55,450 nucleotides of DNA from Bacillota bacterium (GCA_023431385.1 JAEYWA010000217.1:1-55450); one strand, 5' to 3'; shown: positions 35,112-44,532, numbered from the stretch's first letter. Made by a program: numbers and translations. The notes: generated by a model from the letters alone, not told the origin.

Positions 35112-35453
35112 ATGATTATCTATAAAAATAAAAAGTTTAATTGCCCTATGGAAATGTGCATGGACCTTATTGGCGGGAAGTGGAAGGTTTTGATTTTATG
35201 GCATTTATCCTACGGGTTGTTAAGGTTTAATGAATTGAAAAAGGTCTTTCCGGAGATATCACAGAAAATGCTTACACAACAGCTTAGAGATCTTGAGAAT
35301 AATGGATTAATATCAAGAAAAGTATATCCCGAGGTACCTCCTAAAGTTGAGTATGCACTGACTGAAATCGGTAAAAGCCTTGTTCCGATATTACAGGAAA
35401 TGAATAATTGGGGAACAAATTTTGTAAATGAAAATTGCATTTGCACGTCATAA
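35112..35453 (+). CDS. HxlR-family transcriptional regulator
   Basis: This 113-residue winged-helix protein has the family hallmarks NCPMEMCMDLIGGKWKVLILWHL and ELKKVFPEISQKMLTQQLRDLENNGLISR, plus PPKVEYALTEIGKSL. Cysteines near residues 12 and 16 lie where redox-sensing HxlR proteins (YodB, HypR) carry their reactive Cys. It probably represses itself and the divergent nitroreductase. The start is ATG 35112 with GGGAGG. Confidence 0.9.
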   Translation: MIIYKNKKFNCPMEMCMDLIGGKWKVLILWHLSYGLLRFNELKKVFPEISQKMLTQQLRDLENNGLISRKVYPEVPPKVEYALTEIGKSLVPILQEMNNWGTNFVNENCICTS

Positions 35454-35504
35454 AATCTTCCGAAGAAGTAGCAAACTATAATAATTTTAAAGCGTACATG
35501 ACCA

Positions 35505-35628
35505 GTAAACCTCCTTTATTCGCCTTATAGCGATAAAGGATATAAACTTTCATTACATTTTGTGTCTGCTAAGGGGCTCGAAGCGACTGAAGCGTCAAAG
35601 CCACCTGAAGTGGACTTAGGAGGTTAGT
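35505..35628 (+). promoter_or_regulatory. Structured leader before the DUF362 gene
   Basis: The region just ahead of the gene holds hairpins: CCTTTAT(T)CGC with GCGATAAAGG (around 35514-35540), GAC ... GTC near 35587-35598, and AAGCCAC/GTGG(A)CTT (around 35599-35618), the last directly beside the AGGAGG ribosome binding site (35619-35624). The layout suits control of translation initiation, but no known riboswitch class is recognised. Confidence 0.35.
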
Positions 35629-36579
35629 ATGAGAAAAGTAATACATCAGTACATTAAAGATAACAACGATATGAAAACATTTTTGAGTAATTTTGAGTTG
35701 GGTGGAAGCGGCATAATTATTAAACCAAACTGGACTTCCGGTGACTACGGATTTTACACCGATGTGGAATCCTTGGAGCCGCTGCTGGCTTCCTTTGAGG
35801 GGAAGAAGTACATTGTTGAGAGTTACATGTACGGAAGGACTGACAACACTATAAAGATTGATTCTCAAAACGGGCATGAGAATTGGCAATGGCTGAAGGA
35901 ACAGGATCAGAAGTTTATGGAAGCCAGCGGAATGGATAGGCTGCTTTCCAAATACAACGCAGAGTATATAAATATAACCGAGGAATGGTGGTCGGGCAGA
36001 ACAGTACCGGCTGAACAGATTAAGAAAATGGTGGAGGAGAAGTACAAGCCCATAAACCATACTGAACTTTATGGGACAATTCCGGATAAACTATTCAAAT
36101 TAAGAAATTTACCTTTAATAAGCTACTCGAAGATTAAATACAATCTGCCATCAGTTTCAAACTTCTCATCTTTGGCGATGAAGAATATGTTTGGGCTTAT
36201 ACCTGTACCCAACAGGGAATTCTACCATGGAAGTGATTTTGATACAGGACTTTCAAGAAGTATAGTTGATATGATTACGGTTTATAAGGCTTTATTCAGG
36301 GTAGTGGGTGTATGCGAGGGAATACATCATATACCTGTTACCCGTCAGGAAGGTAATAATAAATACAAAATGCTTTGGACTGATTATGATGTGATTGAAA
36401 ATTTGGGCATTATACTTGGAAGCGAGGATATCGTTACCCTTGATGCCTATGTTAACAAGCTTATAGGTATTGATACCAATGTCAGATCAATTCTTAAAAT
36501 AGGGGAAGAAGTATTCGGTACCTGGGACAGAAACGAGCTGTCATATATCACTGAAGAGATGATTGAGGTATTCAGGTAG
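35629..36579 (+). CDS. DUF362-family protein
   Basis: This 316-residue protein follows the DUF362 pattern: GSGIIIKPNWTSGDYGFYTD at the N terminus, MKNMFGLIPVPNREFYHG in the middle, LSRSIVDMITVYKALFRVVGVCEGIHH, and LGIILGSEDIVTLDAYVNKLIGI near the end. No ferredoxin-type cysteines are present, unlike some family members. The family's reaction is unknown. It has a strong AGGAGG ribosome binding site and a structured region upstream. It is not obviously tied to its neighbours. Confidence 0.75.
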   Translation: MRKVIHQYIKDNNDMKTFLSNFELGGSGIIIKPNWTSGDYGFYTDVESLEPLLASFEGKKYIVESYMYGRTDNTIKIDSQNGHENWQWLKEQDQKFMEASGMDRLLSKYNAEYINITEEWWSGRTVPAEQIKKMVEEKYKPINHTELYGTIPDKLFKLRNLPLISYSKIKYNLPSVSNFSSLAMKNMFGLIPVPNREFYHGSDFDTGLSRSIVDMITVYKALFRVVGVCEGIHHIPVTRQEGNNKYKMLWTDYDVIENLGIILGSEDIVTLDAYVNKLIGIDTNVRSILKIGEEVFGTWDRNELSYITEEMIEVFR

Positions 36580-36694
36580 ATTTACAAATACTTGTAAAAT
36601 ACCTGTTTAATTTCCTGTTAAATATTCCGATATTTAGTATAGAGATTTTAATTATACTATTAAACTCTATGTTATAAAGTAACGGAGTGTTGAT

Positions 36695-37357
36695 ATGATT
36701 GTTAATGAAAAAGGTTTGAATGATTTATTATCCTTAATGCAGCCCCAAAATTCTCTGAACAGACTTAGAGAAAAGCGCGAAGTTCTGATGAAAAAATTAA
36801 ATCAAAGCGCATCAACTCCTGGAGATTGTTTTAAATCAACAGATAATTCTGATAATAATACAAAACAAGCTTTTATGGAATTAGTTGCTTTAGACCAACA
36901 AATTCAGAGAGAAGTATATGAGGAAAAGAGCAAAAAACTTGAAATTGAGAGATTAAAAAATGAGGTAGCAGCTGCGAAGAAATTTCGGGAGAAAGAGAAA
37001 ATACTTGCCAGACATGAGGCTACTCTACAAAGACACAGTTTCAACAAGCTTCTTTCAGCCGGCTGTAAATTTAATGAGTTGAGGATAACTGAGAAGTCAG
37101 GAGTGTCTTTGACTTTAAGTAAAGCTGCTTCATCGGGAGAAGGGCATAGCTTCAGTAAGCTTACAGAAAAATCGGAGGAAATCAACAGGGATATTAAGGA
37201 ATCGGCCGAGCTCGGTAGTGCTGCTGCAAAGGTGGCTGTCCGCAGAAGAAACAACCGTATAAACGAAGAAATTCAAGAGGCTGCCTCAATAAAAAGACAA
37301 AACCGAAAAAGTAAAATAAAAAATAAATACAAAAAACATATTAATTTTGTTGTATAG
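36695..37357 (+). CDS. Charged coiled-coil protein, unknown function
   Basis: This 220-residue, strongly charged protein has heptad-like stretches at ~20-35, ~60-110 and ~160-215 and a Lys/Arg-rich tail (RQNRKSKIKNKYKK), suggesting a coiled coil that could bind nucleic acid or a surface polymer. No signal peptide or membrane segment. It starts at ATG 36695 after CGGAGTG and is a single gene with its own terminator. I do not recognise a family. Confidence 0.65.
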   Translation: MIVNEKGLNDLLSLMQPQNSLNRLREKREVLMKKLNQSASTPGDCFKSTDNSDNNTKQAFMELVALDQQIQREVYEEKSKKLEIERLKNEVAAAKKFREKEKILARHEATLQRHSFNKLLSAGCKFNELRITEKSGVSLTLSKAASSGEGHSFSKLTEKSEEINRDIKESAELGSAAAKVAVRRRNNRINEEIQEAASIKRQNRKSKIKNKYKKHINFVV

Positions 37358-37382
37358 CCATAACTATTTTATAAACTTTATA

Positions 37383-37433
37383 CTCAAAAAAAAATCACTT
37401 TGTACATTATTGTACCAAGTGATTTTTTTTGAG
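37383..37433. terminator. Intrinsic terminator, coiled-coil gene
   Basis: A long hairpin runs from CTC-A9-TCACTT (37383-37400) to AAGTGA-T8-GAG (37417-37433), with GTAC/GTAC extending the stem. The T8 run makes a strong terminator before the hydrogenase operon. Confidence 0.9.
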
Positions 37434-37585
37434 ACAAATGAGCACAAAACAATAGGCTATAGCAAATTTTTATTTTTTAGTATTAAACCTTAATTCCCTT
37501 GGGATGCTATAAATGGAATATTTATTAAACCCAAATATTTTGAAAGTTGGTGGTTATTATAACAAAGCCCCAGGAAATTGATGTA

Positions 37586-38092
37586 ATGAAGCCTACAGGG
37601 GAAGAATTTCCCCAAAGCAAGTACGATGAGCTTAATGCCTTCATAGAAAGCCTTGATACAACAAAAGGTGAACTTATTGAAATTCTCCACAAAGCACAGC
37701 ACATTTTCGGTTATCTCCCCAGGGATGTACAGCTTTATATAGCACGGAAGCTGGGTATCCCCGGAGCAGAGGTTTATGGTGTAGTCAGCTTTTACTCTTA
37801 TTTTAGTACTAAACCCAGCGGAAAGCATACTATCAGCATTTGTATGGGCACAGCGTGCTTTGTAAGGGGTTCAGATAAAATACTTGAAAAGTTCAAGGAA
37901 AAGCTGGGTATTGAAACTAATGAAACCACCGAGGACGGGCTTTTCACCATAAAGGATGTCCGGTGTATCGGTGCCTGTGGACTGGCACCTGTGGTAATGG
38001 TAGACGGCAAGGTGTTTGGAAGGGTCAAGGCAGAAGAAATTGACGGTATTTTGGATTTATACCGCACAAAGGAGGTACAGTATGCTGATTAA
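37586..38092 (+). CDS. hydC: Bifurcating hydrogenase subunit HydC (NuoE-like)
   Basis: This ~168-residue protein has a NuoE-type helical N part (LIEILHKAQHIFGYLPRDVQLYIARKLGIP) and a thioredoxin-like [2Fe-2S] domain whose ligands are visible in CMGTAC and CIGACG. It transfers electrons between the NADH site of HydB and the hydrogenase HydA. I choose ATG 37586 after AGGAAA; longer starts (TTG 37547) lack a binding site. The stop overlaps the hydB start by 11 bp. Confidence 0.9.
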   Translation: MKPTGEEFPQSKYDELNAFIESLDTTKGELIEILHKAQHIFGYLPRDVQLYIARKLGIPGAEVYGVVSFYSYFSTKPSGKHTISICMGTACFVRGSDKILEKFKEKLGIETNETTEDGLFTIKDVRCIGACGLAPVVMVDGKVFGRVKAEEIDGILDLYRTKEVQYAD

Positions 38093-39809
38093 ATCTCTGG
38101 AAGAGCTTAACAGGGTTAAGCAGGAGGCCTCAGAGAAGGTCAAGATCAGACAGCACCGGGATACAACACAAACAAACAGGAACATACTTGTCTGCGGCGG
38201 TACCGGCTGCCTTGCCAATGACAGCGATAAAGTAGTTAAGAATCTAGAACTTATATTAAAAGCCAGAGGCTTGACAGATAAGGTTCAGGTTATAAGAACC
38301 GGCTGCTTCGGCTTTTGCGAACAGGGACCTATTGTCAAAATTGAACCTGATAATGTCTTCTATGTAAGAGTGAGTCCAAAGGATGCGAAGGATATTGTGG
38401 ACGATTACCTGATTAATGGGATAAAGGTGGAAAGGCTTCTCTATGAAGACCCAAAAAAGAAGGAAAAGGTACACACACAGGAAGAGATAACCTTTTACCA
38501 GAAACAAATGCGTGTAGCCTTAAGAAATTGCGGACTGATTAATCCTGAGGATATTTATGAATATATTGCCATGGACGGCTATAAGGCTTTAGGAAGGGCA
38601 TTAACACAAATGTCACCCCGGGAGGTAATTAACATTATAAAGAAATCAGAACTTCGGGGACGCGGAGGGGGAGGCTTCCCTACGGGTCTTAAATGGGATA
38701 TAACCAGCAAACAGGAGAATGAGGAAAAATACTTTATATGTAATGCCGATGAAGGTGATCCGGGTGCATTTATGGACAGAAGCATTCTGGAGGGTGATCC
38801 GCATAGCGTCATTGAAGCTATGGCAATCGGAGCTTATGCCATAGGCGCCAATAAGGGTATTGTCTATATTCGGGCAGAATATCCTCTTGCAATAGCCAGA
38901 CTTACAAATGCACTGCAGCAGGCACGGGATGTGGGACTTCTGGGTAAAAATATATTCGGTACAGATTTTATTTTCGATGTAAAGCTTAAATATGGAGCCG
39001 GAGCCTTTGTGTGCGGTGAGGAGACTGCCCTTATAAATTCGTGTGAGGGGAAGAGGGGAGAACCTAACTACAAGCCGCCATATCCTGCTGAAGAAGGCTT
39101 CTGGGGTCGTCCTACCTGTGTAAATAATGTGGAGACCTTGGCAAACATTCCGGTTATCATGAACAGGGGTGCCGATTGGTTTGCTTCAATGGGTACCGAA
39201 AACAGTAAAGGGACCAAGGTTTTTGCTCTTGCAGGTAAGATAAATAATGTGGGCCTTGTGGAAGTACCAATGGGTATTACTCTCCGTGAAATTATTTTTG
39301 ATATTGGAGGAGGAATTCCACATGGCAGGAAATTCAAAGCAGTTCAAACAGGTGGCCCTTCGGGAGGTGTTATTACTGAGGAAAATCTGGATACGCCCAT
39401 AGATTACGACAGCCTTATCAAAATAGGCAGTATGATGGGGTCTGGTGGAATGATAGTTATGGATGAAGATGACAATATGGTTAATATTGCTAAGTTTTAT
39501 TTGGAATTTACCATGGATGAAGCCTGCGGGAAATGCAACCCGGGACGTATAGGTACAAAAAGGCTCTTTGAAATGCTGCATAAAATATCCTCGGGAAAAG
39601 CTACAATGGCTGATCTGGATGCTATGAAGCAATTAGCCTACATGGTTAAGGACAGTGCCTTGTGTGGCTTGTGCCAGACAGCCCCGAACCCTATTATAAG
39701 TACGATGAAATATTTTTGGAACGAGTATCTGGAGTTTATTGAGGACGAGGATCATCCTCATGGTGAAGGAAAATATGCAGTAAAAAACAAAATCGGTCTC
39801 AGGTCCTGA
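38082..39809 (+). CDS. hydB: Bifurcating hydrogenase subunit HydB (NuoF-like)
   Basis: This 575-residue protein begins with an N-terminal thioredoxin-like [2Fe-2S] domain (CGGTGC ... CFGFC), then a NuoF core with the FMN/NADH site GRGGGGFPTGLKWD and CNADEGDPGAFMDRSILEGDPH, and the [4Fe-4S] motif ACGKCNPGRIGTKR with SALCGLCQTAPNP. It oxidises or reduces NAD in the HydABC complex. It ends soon after WNEYLEFIEDE, so the C-terminal two-cluster ferredoxin extension found in the Thermotoga maritima HydB is missing. The start is ATG 38082 with GGAGGT; an earlier in-frame start at 38016 lies inside hydC and is not used. Confidence 0.92.
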   Translation: MLIKSLEELNRVKQEASEKVKIRQHRDTTQTNRNILVCGGTGCLANDSDKVVKNLELILKARGLTDKVQVIRTGCFGFCEQGPIVKIEPDNVFYVRVSPKDAKDIVDDYLINGIKVERLLYEDPKKKEKVHTQEEITFYQKQMRVALRNCGLINPEDIYEYIAMDGYKALGRALTQMSPREVINIIKKSELRGRGGGGFPTGLKWDITSKQENEEKYFICNADEGDPGAFMDRSILEGDPHSVIEAMAIGAYAIGANKGIVYIRAEYPLAIARLTNALQQARDVGLLGKNIFGTDFIFDVKLKYGAGAFVCGEETALINSCEGKRGEPNYKPPYPAEEGFWGRPTCVNNVETLANIPVIMNRGADWFASMGTENSKGTKVFALAGKINNVGLVEVPMGITLREIIFDIGGGIPHGRKFKAVQTGGPSGGVITEENLDTPIDYDSLIKIGSMMGSGGMIVMDEDDNMVNIAKFYLEFTMDEACGKCNPGRIGTKRLFEMLHKISSGKATMADLDAMKQLAYMVKDSALCGLCQTAPNPIISTMKYFWNEYLEFIEDEDHPHGEGKYAVKNKIGLRS

Positions 39810-39822
39810 AGGAGGTGCTTTA

Positions 39823-41640
39823 GTGAGTGTAAAAATTGATAATAAAAAAGGCAGGAAGAGTGATGAAACCGAACAGACAAATACAAGTAAGAGAATAAAT
39901 GTACGAATTAATGATCAAGATCTGACTGTCCCCGAGGGAATTACCATTCTGGAGGCTGCACATCGTGCTGGTGTACGGATACCTACATTATGCCATCTGG
40001 ATTTACACGATTTACAGCTCTATAACAAAACGGCCTCCTGCAGAGTTTGTATGGTTGAAGTGGTAGACCAGCGCAATAACCGAAACAAGCTGGTACCTTC
40101 CTGTGTAACAAAGCTTCAGGAAGGAATGGCGGTGAGAACAGATACCAGAAGAGCCATAACTTCAAGGAGAATGGCGGTGGAACTGCTGCTCTCAAACCAT
40201 CCGAACGAATGCTTTACCTGCCCCAAAAACCTTGAATGTGAGCTACAGTCTCTGGCAGAGGAGCTGAATGTAAGAGAGATTCGCTGGGAAGGCGAGAGAA
40301 TGAGCTATCCCAAGGACATGTCCAGCGATGCCATTGTTAAGGATGCAAACAAATGTATCTATTGCAGGCGCTGTGAGACCGCTTGTAATGAAGTGCAAAC
40401 CTGCGGAATTCTCTCTGGAATAAGCAGAGGCTTTAATTCCTTTGTAGGACCCTTTGCAAACATACCCATGGTAGAGTCCTCCTGTACTTACTGCGGACAG
40501 TGCGTGCAGGTTTGCCCTACTGCTGCGCTTACCGAGGTTTACCACACGGATAAGGTTTGGGAGGCCATAAACGACCCTGACAAATATGTAATAGTGCAAA
40601 CCGCGCCTGCAATCCGTGTAGCTCTTGGAGAAATATTCGGATTGGAGGCTGGGACTATTGTAACGGGGAAAATGGTTACAGCATTAAAAAGAATGGGTTT
40701 TGATGCTGTATTTGATACCGATTTCGGTGCAGATCTAACCGTTATGGAGGAAGCTGCGGAGTTACTATACAGACTTAAGAACAATAAGACTCTTCCTATT
40801 CTTACAAACTGCTGTCCTGCCTGGGTGAAGTTTATTGAACAACAATTTCCGGAGTTGATTCATGTTCCATCAACCTGTAAATCGCCCCATATTATGCTTG
40901 GTACCATAGCTAAGACCTATTATGCCCGGATGAAGGGACTTGACCCCGACAATATTGTTGTAGTATCGGTTATGCCATGTATAGCAAAGAAGGCAGAAGC
41001 AAAACGTCCCGAACTAACCAAGGACGAACATAACAATGTTGATATTTCAATTACTACCCGCGAGCTTGGAGCAATGATACATGAGGCTGGTATAGAGTTC
41101 TTAAAGCTACCAGAGAGTGAGTTTGACAGTCCTTTAGGTGAAAGCACCGGAGCATCGGTAATATTCGGAACTGCCGGAGGCGTTATTGAGGCTGCCCTGC
41201 GTACGGCTTCGGAGTGGATAACAGGAAAGCCCCTTGAAAAGATTGATTTCGAAGAACTGAGAGGTATGCAGGGAGTTCGAAGGGCTACCGTTAAAATTGG
41301 AGACCTGGAACTTAAAATAGGAGTAGCCAGCGGTTTAGGAAATGCCAGACATATTTTAGAGGATATCCGCGATGGCAAAGCGGATTACCATGCTATTGAA
41401 ATAATGGCTTGTCCCGGAGGCTGTATTGCAGGAGGAGGCCAGCCCTATCACCACGGTAACGATGAAATAATCATGAAGCGTAGAGAAGCAATATACGAAG
41501 AAGATCGCAGAAAGAAGGTTCGAATATCCAATGAAAACAAGGAAATAATTGAACTATATAATACTTTTCTTGGAGAGCCCTTTGGTGAGAAGGCACATGA
41601 ACTGCTTCATACGCATTTTGTTGAAAGAGAGAGGATATAA
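39823..41640 (+). CDS. hydA: [FeFe] hydrogenase catalytic subunit HydA
   Basis: This 605-residue protein has domains in order: a ~30-residue charged extension, a plant-type [2Fe-2S] ferredoxin domain (TASCRVCMVEV), a His-ligated cluster domain (HPNECFTCPKNLECELQ), two [4Fe-4S] clusters (CIYCRRCETACNE, CTYCGQCVQVCPTAA), then the H-cluster domain. The three H-cluster motifs are TNCCPAWVKF, MPCIAKKAEAKRPE and EIMACPGGCIAGGGQP. Motif 1 reads TNCCP where TSCCP is usual. With HydB and HydC it should couple NADH and ferredoxin oxidation to H2 formation. GTG 39823 follows GGAGGTG. Confidence 0.95.
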   Translation: MSVKIDNKKGRKSDETEQTNTSKRINVRINDQDLTVPEGITILEAAHRAGVRIPTLCHLDLHDLQLYNKTASCRVCMVEVVDQRNNRNKLVPSCVTKLQEGMAVRTDTRRAITSRRMAVELLLSNHPNECFTCPKNLECELQSLAEELNVREIRWEGERMSYPKDMSSDAIVKDANKCIYCRRCETACNEVQTCGILSGISRGFNSFVGPFANIPMVESSCTYCGQCVQVCPTAALTEVYHTDKVWEAINDPDKYVIVQTAPAIRVALGEIFGLEAGTIVTGKMVTALKRMGFDAVFDTDFGADLTVMEEAAELLYRLKNNKTLPILTNCCPAWVKFIEQQFPELIHVPSTCKSPHIMLGTIAKTYYARMKGLDPDNIVVVSVMPCIAKKAEAKRPELTKDEHNNVDISITTRELGAMIHEAGIEFLKLPESEFDSPLGESTGASVIFGTAGGVIEAALRTASEWITGKPLEKIDFEELRGMQGVRRATVKIGDLELKIGVASGLGNARHILEDIRDGKADYHAIEIMACPGGCIAGGGQPYHHGNDEIIMKRREAIYEEDRRKKVRISNENKEIIELYNTFLGEPFGEKAHELLHTHFVERERI

Positions 41641-41666
41641 ATTAATCGAAATGTAATAATTCTTGT

Positions 41667-41700
41667 GAAATGGGTTGTATCAGTGAATACAACCCATTTC
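41667..41700 (+). terminator. Terminator of the hydrogenase operon
   Basis: GAAATGGGTTGTAT (41667-41680) pairs perfectly with ATACAACCCATTTC (41687-41700) around a 6-nt loop, 27 bp after the hydA stop. The following sequence is AT-rich rather than a pure T-run. Confidence 0.8.
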
Positions 41701-41770
41701 CTTATTATAATAAAAATATAAAAAATATGTAAAATGTATACTGTTATAATTAAATACTCATCGAAACATA

Positions 41771-42358
41771 ATGAAAAGACTTATTTTAAGTTTTATATCT
41801 ATGGTTACAGTACTGAGTCTTATGTTGACCCAGTTGTCTTACGCGGGTAATAGTGAGTTAAAAAAACCTGATTCATCAAAACCTGCTTCAAATATGATTT
41901 TTTATTGGACAAATCAGGGGATGGTCTGGTATTCGGGAGAGGTATATACATCTGTCGATGGTCTTACATGGTCTCCATACAGTTCTAAAGCAAGAATAAA
42001 TAAGCTCATTTGTTCCGGTGATTCTCTTTGGGCTGTGGAAGCCTGTGGAGACAATAACAATTCGTCTAAACTTTACAGATCCGCAAACGGAAGGGACTGG
42101 AGCTATATCACGGATATTCCTAATAAAAGTATAGACGAAATAATATACACGGGAAGGAAATATATATTAATAGGCAATAAAAGTTCTGCAAACTCCGTGA
42201 GTGAATCTCATGCCTACTCAATGGTATCTAAAGGAGGAGATTTGTGGGAATATTCATGGGCAGACAAAAATATGGAATTTACGAATGTTATTCTTCATAG
42301 CGATAAACGCATTCTTGCTGCTACAGGAAAAGGAATATTTATATTATCCGAAAAATAA
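41771..42358 (+). CDS. Secreted protein with BNR-like repeats, unknown function
   Basis: The 195-residue product starts with a clear signal peptide (residues 1-25, LSLMLTQLSYAG). Repeated strands ending in S-x-D/N-G-x-x-W (SVDGLTWSPY, SANGRDWSYI, GGDLWEYSW) resemble short BNR/sialidase-like beta-propeller blades. It is too short for a whole propeller. No ribosome binding site is visible before ATG 41771, so expression may be low or leaderless. Function unknown. Confidence 0.6.
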   Translation: MKRLILSFISMVTVLSLMLTQLSYAGNSELKKPDSSKPASNMIFYWTNQGMVWYSGEVYTSVDGLTWSPYSSKARINKLICSGDSLWAVEACGDNNNSSKLYRSANGRDWSYITDIPNKSIDEIIYTGRKYILIGNKSSANSVSESHAYSMVSKGGDLWEYSWADKNMEFTNVILHSDKRILAATGKGIFILSEK

Positions 42359-42446
42359 AAGGTTATGGTATTATATTATTTATACTAGTCTTAACTGAAT
42401 ATTGGTATATACTATATTAAAATCCATGAATTCGGAGCTGATATTA

Positions 42447-43400
42447 ATGAATAAAACAATTTTAGTATTTTTTAAACTGAACGAAGAACAAAAAAGACTT
42501 CTGGAGGCTGCAGCCCCAGGCTGTAAATTCTTTTATAACGCCGATGAAGAGGTAACCCAACAACAGATTAAAAATGCCGGCATAATTATCGGAAATCCCA
42601 CACTGGAAGCATTGGAGAAGGCTGAAAAGCTGGAACTGCTTCAGCTTATGAGTGCAGGTGTGGGGGAATATGCAGAGGAAGGTGTCTTACCAGAACAAGC
42701 TATTTTAGCAAATTCAACAGGAGCATATGGTTTGGCAATTTCTGAATTTATGCTGGGATTACTGCTGGAACTATATAAAAATTTGCATCTATACAGGGAT
42801 AATCAGGCCGAGAGTACATGGGTATTCAGGGGTAAGGTCAAGAGCATTTTCAACTCCACCGCCCTCATTATCGGGCTGGGAGATATCGGCGGAGAATTTG
42901 CATGGAGAATGAAGGCTCTCGGTGCATATACAATAGGAATAAGACGCACTGACACCCGTAAGCCGGATTATTTGGATGAGCTTTATTTCATGGATAAGCT
43001 TGAAGAATTGCTGCCCCGTGCAGATATTGTTGCCCTAAGTCTTCCCGAAACAAAGCTCACAAATAATATTATCAATAAATCCACTTTGAAACTAATGAAG
43101 AAGGATGCAGTGTTAATTAATGTGGGAAGAGGCAGTGCCGTTGATACGGAAGCTTTGTGTGATGCTCTGGAAAACGGGCTTATACGTGGAGCAGCCCTGG
43201 ATGTTACCGAGCCGGAGCCACTACCGGCGGAACACAGGCTGTGGAAGATGAAGAATGTTATAATTACTCCTCATATTTCAGGAGGCTTTAGTCTTGAGGA
43301 AACAAAAACGCGGATTATAAAAATAGCGGTAAATAACCTGAGTGCTCTCATTGAAGGAAGGACACTAATGAACGTAGTTGACAGGACTAAGGGCTATTAA
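42447..43400 (+). CDS. D-isomer-specific 2-hydroxyacid dehydrogenase
   Basis: This 318-residue NAD(P)-dependent oxidoreductase has a Rossmann loop (GLGDIGGEFAWRM) and the catalytic Arg in INVGRGSAVDTEAL, Glu in DVTEPEPLP and His in TPHISGG. It reduces a 2-keto acid to a D-2-hydroxy acid, or the reverse; the substrate is not evident. I prefer ATG 42447 with CGGAG upstream to the earlier TTG 42402. An APH-like kinase gene follows 79 bp later. Confidence 0.88.
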   Translation: MNKTILVFFKLNEEQKRLLEAAAPGCKFFYNADEEVTQQQIKNAGIIIGNPTLEALEKAEKLELLQLMSAGVGEYAEEGVLPEQAILANSTGAYGLAISEFMLGLLLELYKNLHLYRDNQAESTWVFRGKVKSIFNSTALIIGLGDIGGEFAWRMKALGAYTIGIRRTDTRKPDYLDELYFMDKLEELLPRADIVALSLPETKLTNNIINKSTLKLMKKDAVLINVGRGSAVDTEALCDALENGLIRGAALDVTEPEPLPAEHRLWKMKNVIITPHISGGFSLEETKTRIIKIAVNNLSALIEGRTLMNVVDRTKGY

Positions 43401-43479
43401 AAGACCTTGAGTTGTGTGCTAAAAATATTATATAGGGTTGGAATACGTAATAAAACACTATAAATTTGGAGGGTTGAAA

Positions 43480-44532
43480 TTGAATTCAAACAACAAAGCA
43501 ATTAATGAAGCAAAGAGAGAGAGTACTCTTTTTATGGCATACAGCCCTGACCGATTGTTGCAAAAGTACTTTCAAAAGGATAATTATTTTGTTCAACCCC
43601 GTAAAGGAGGAATGAACAATACAACTTTCTTTGTGGAGGCCGACAAAGAAAGGTTTGTTCTGAGAATATATGAGACCCATAAGGATTTTGATAAAGTAAG
43701 CTATGAACATTATATTCTCTCGGAACTTGCGAAAATGGAGCTTTTAATCAAAACCCCTGTGCCGGTTGCCGGCCCGGATAATAAAACTGTACAATTTACG
43801 GAAGACGGGAAGCCTGCAGCCCTTTTCCGCTACATTGACGGCGTTACTCCGGACTTTGATAAGCCAATACAGTTAAAATCCTTCGGAATGGCTGCAAGCG
43901 GGCTGCTGAACGCCTTTGGTTCTATTGAAACAAAGCTGGAACCGGTATACAGGCCGTATTACGAACTTGAAAATACCCACCCTGAATGTCCTCTTGAAAA
44001 GGTAATCAGCTTTTATGAAAGGCCTTCCTCGGAATTCGATGAGTATAGAAGTGAGTTGCTGGAGGTCGCAGCACAGCTCGTGACCTTCAGAGAGAGAGCT
44101 GCATCGTTTAAAATGCTGCCCCATCAGCTCATACATGGGGACCTCAATGCTTCAAATGTGTTGGCAGACACAGAGGGTAATATTTCGGCAATACTGGATT
44201 TTGAATTTGTTACTGAGGATTTGAGAATTATGGAGCTGTGTGTCTGCCTGTCGGAAATAATTAATATGAAACAGGGTGAGGCTGAATTATGGGCTAAGCT
44301 GAAGGCCTTTATTGAGGGATATGGGAAGAATGTGAGGCTCCATAGAACTGAGTCTGAGGTGGTGCCCATATTAATAATGCTTCGCAGACTCGATGTTTTT
44401 GTTCACTTTCTGGGCCGATATTGGGAGGGGATAGACGGTAAAAAAATAATTCTGGACCAGATGAAAAATATCGTATCACAGGCCCAATGGCTTAGACTTA
44501 ATGAACAAAGACTAATGTCTCTTATTGCTTAA
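43480..44532 (+). CDS. APH/homoserine-kinase-II-like phosphotransferase
   Basis: This 350-residue kinase-like protein carries the aminoglycoside-phosphotransferase/choline-kinase signatures LIHGDLNASNVLADTEGN (catalytic loop, HGDLNxxN) and ISAILDFEFV (metal-binding Asp), with an N-lobe Lys region in FVLRIYE. The family phosphorylates hydroxyls of small molecules (homoserine, choline, aminoglycosides). The start is probably TTG 43480 after GGAGGG. Given a glycosylated, amine-rich product may be made at 12-31 kb, a resistance role is conceivable but the gene is 12 kb away. Confidence 0.78.
   Translation: MNSNNKAINEAKRESTLFMAYSPDRLLQKYFQKDNYFVQPRKGGMNNTTFFVEADKERFVLRIYETHKDFDKVSYEHYILSELAKMELLIKTPVPVAGPDNKTVQFTEDGKPAALFRYIDGVTPDFDKPIQLKSFGMAASGLLNAFGSIETKLEPVYRPYYELENTHPECPLEKVISFYERPSSEFDEYRSELLEVAAQLVTFRERAASFKMLPHQLIHGDLNASNVLADTEGNISAILDFEFVTEDLRIMELCVCLSEIINMKQGEAELWAKLKAFIEGYGKNVRLHRTESEVVPILIMLRRLDVFVHFLGRYWEGIDGKKIILDQMKNIVSQAQWLRLNEQRLMSLIA

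Noticed and set aside
36904..37254. Long antisense frame within the coiled-coil gene
   Set aside because: It is a reverse-strand reading caused by biased codons; no ribosome binding site and Leu/Ser-rich nonsense.
37434..37585. Rex operator before the hydrogenase operon
   Set aside because: No TTGTTAA-N4-TTAACAA-like palindrome was found in the upstream region.
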